Assembly: GCA_963578605.1 (NCBI GenBank) | Contig: CAUZEA010000062.1 | Coordinates: 1-33,654, forward strand | Length of the DNA: 33,654 nt | From: JAKVCB01 sp963578605 | Lineage (GTDB): Bacteria; Planctomycetota; Planctomycetia; Pirellulales; Lacipirellulaceae | Reading direction: 5' to 3' | Shown here: positions 32,799 to 33,654 of the stretch, piece after piece | How the letters are laid out: each line of letters opens with the position of its first letter | How positions within the stretch are numbered: position 1 is the stretch's first letter | The notes under the pieces: model-generated | The model's database searches: none | Told to the model about the DNA's origin: nothing | The model's input: the letters and a program-made list of their open reading frames with translations, nothing else | Position numbers and translations under genes: made by a program

Positions 32799-33654
32799 AT
32801 GTACAGGTTTGCTTTACTCATCGTTGCCGTGACGTTGCTTACTAGTTCTGTTGCCCAAGCGGCGAGTTATGAAAAAAGAGATGGGACCATCGTTGATCCG
32901 ATTTTGGACACAGGCGGCAGCCCGTTTTCGGGCACAGGCGGCATCCCGCATAGCTACATCGGGGCAAACCTGGGACCCGGCGCGAACCTGGCCACGCGAA
33001 CCTGCCCGAAGCGTTCCTGCTCAGCGCGAACCTGACCAACGCGTACCTGCACAACGCGGACCTGACCGGTGCGAACCTGCGCAACGCGAACCTGAACGAC
33101 GCGACCCTGACCGACGCGAACCTGAACGACGCCAACCTGCTCTTCGCGACCCTGACCAACGCGAACCTGACCAACGCGACCCTGATCAACGCGTACGTGC
33201 GCTCCGCGAACCTGACCAACGCGAACCTGACCAGCGCGAACCTGACCAACGCGACCCTGACCAATGCGACCCTGACGGGCTCAAACGTCTCGGCGGCGCA
33301 GTTACAGGCCGCCACGAACGTCACCGGTGTGGACGTCTCCGGCAATAACATGACCGACTTCAACCTGTCCAACCTGGATTTGACCGGTGCGACCCTGACC
33401 AACGCGACCATGACCGGCGCGACCATGACCAGCGCGACCCTGACCAGCGCGAACCTGACCAACGCGAACCTGACCAACGCGATCCTGACCAACGCGAACC
33501 TGACCAACGCGAACCTGACCAACGCGAACCTGACCAGCGCGACCCTGACCAACGCGACCCTGACCAACGCGACCATGACCAGCGCGAACCTGACCAACGC
33601 GACCCTGACCAGCGCGACCCTGACCAACGCGACCCTGACCAGCGCGAACCTGAC
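32799..33654 (+). CDS. Secreted pentapeptide-repeat protein, frameshifted, cut by right edge
   Basis: ATG 32799 has AGGAGA six bases upstream. Signal peptide MYRFALLIVAVTLLTSSVAQ, mature start ASYEKRDGTIVDPILDTGGS, then YIGANLGPGANLA. At 32994 the frame breaks: GCCACGCG is found where GCCAACGCG would keep the repeat, and as written translation stops at 33035. In the shifted frame (from 32996) pentapeptide repeats A(N/D/T)LxN continue without a stop to the edge: NLTNAYLHNADLTGANLRNA and so on, with a short non-repeat break (SAAQLQAATNVTGVDVSGNN). Pentapeptide repeats fold as a right-handed quadrilateral beta-helix. The secreted form suggests a surface protein, perhaps with PEP-CTERM beyond the edge. 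The missing base may be a sequencing error. Confidence 0.75.
32989..33654 (+). repeat. 15-bp tandem repeat array coding pentapeptides
   Basis: The unit GCGAACCTGACCAAC and one- or two-base variants (GCGACCCTGACCAGC, GCGACCATGACCGGC) repeat about every 15 bp from 32989 to the edge, with one interruption at about 33280-33350. Copies after 33390 are almost identical, which indicates recent expansion by unequal exchange or slippage. The repeats also create a long open frame on the opposite strand that is not a gene. Confidence 0.9.

Noticed and set aside
32842..33627. 261-codon open frame on the minus strand, Val/Ala/Leu/Arg repeats
   Set aside because: It is the antisense reading of the 15-bp pentapeptide repeats; a repeat unit of 15 bp keeps all frames open. 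The plus strand has the signal peptide and ribosome binding site.
32989..33654. Regular repeats as a CRISPR array
   Set aside because: Units are 15 bp, contiguous, without spacers, and encode pentapeptides.

Overview
The window looks like chromosome from a planctomycete, probably of the Pirellulales type. The evidence is family content: an adjacent pair of DUF1549/DUF1553 and DUF1501 proteins, a DUF1570 zinc-peptidase-like protein, a dockerin plus PEP-CTERM surface protein, a DUF4838 protein, and several conserved planctomycete hypotheticals. No taxonomic search could be run, so this is inference from recognised families.

The first two thirds (about 1-19850) is ordinary, mostly intact chromosome. 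It holds a DUF1570 protein cut by the left edge, a secreted hypothetical, the DUF1549-DUF1501 pair, the rplM-rpsI ribosomal operon with a candidate promoter and a good intrinsic terminator, and a small membrane protein. A plus-strand metabolic run follows: ald (alanine dehydrogenase), fbp (fructose-1,6-bisphosphatase, TTG start), mtnA (methionine salvage) and a thiamine-diphosphate 2-oxoacid decarboxylase-like enzyme. Then come a Ppx/GppA phosphatase, hemW, a conserved hypothetical, a family 4 uracil-DNA glycosylase and the double GTPase der. One clear gene relic, the C-terminal end of a Gfo/Idh/MocA-like protein, sits at about 12.8-13.3 kb.

From tRNA-Val(GAC) at 20485 onward the character changes to accessory and partly decayed DNA. 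Just after the tRNA is a 968-residue, membrane-anchored fusion of an alpha/beta hydrolase, a beta-propeller and a nucleoside hydrolase. Next are a dockerin/PEP-CTERM protein and, convergent to it, a secreted DUF4838 protein, then a lipoprotein whose leader carries three 18-bp direct repeats. Between 29.6 and 32.5 kb lie a decayed start of ettA, a three-gene lipid-modification cluster and a decayed IS3-type transposase orfA. The lipid cluster consists of a CFA-synthase N-terminal-domain protein, a geranylgeranyl-reductase-like FAD enzyme and the CFA-synthase methyltransferase domain. The first gene has an apparent one-base frameshift and the second has an in-frame TGA where Trp is expected.

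The window ends in a secreted pentapeptide-repeat protein built from nearly identical 15-bp units. It also appears to have lost one base near its start. It is preceded by a promoter-RNA-terminator unit that looks like a leader or small RNA of unknown class. The strongest candidates for something new are the split CFA/FAD-reductase lipid cluster, the hydrolase-propeller-nucleoside hydrolase fusion, and the roughly 100-nt structured RNA before the pentapeptide gene.
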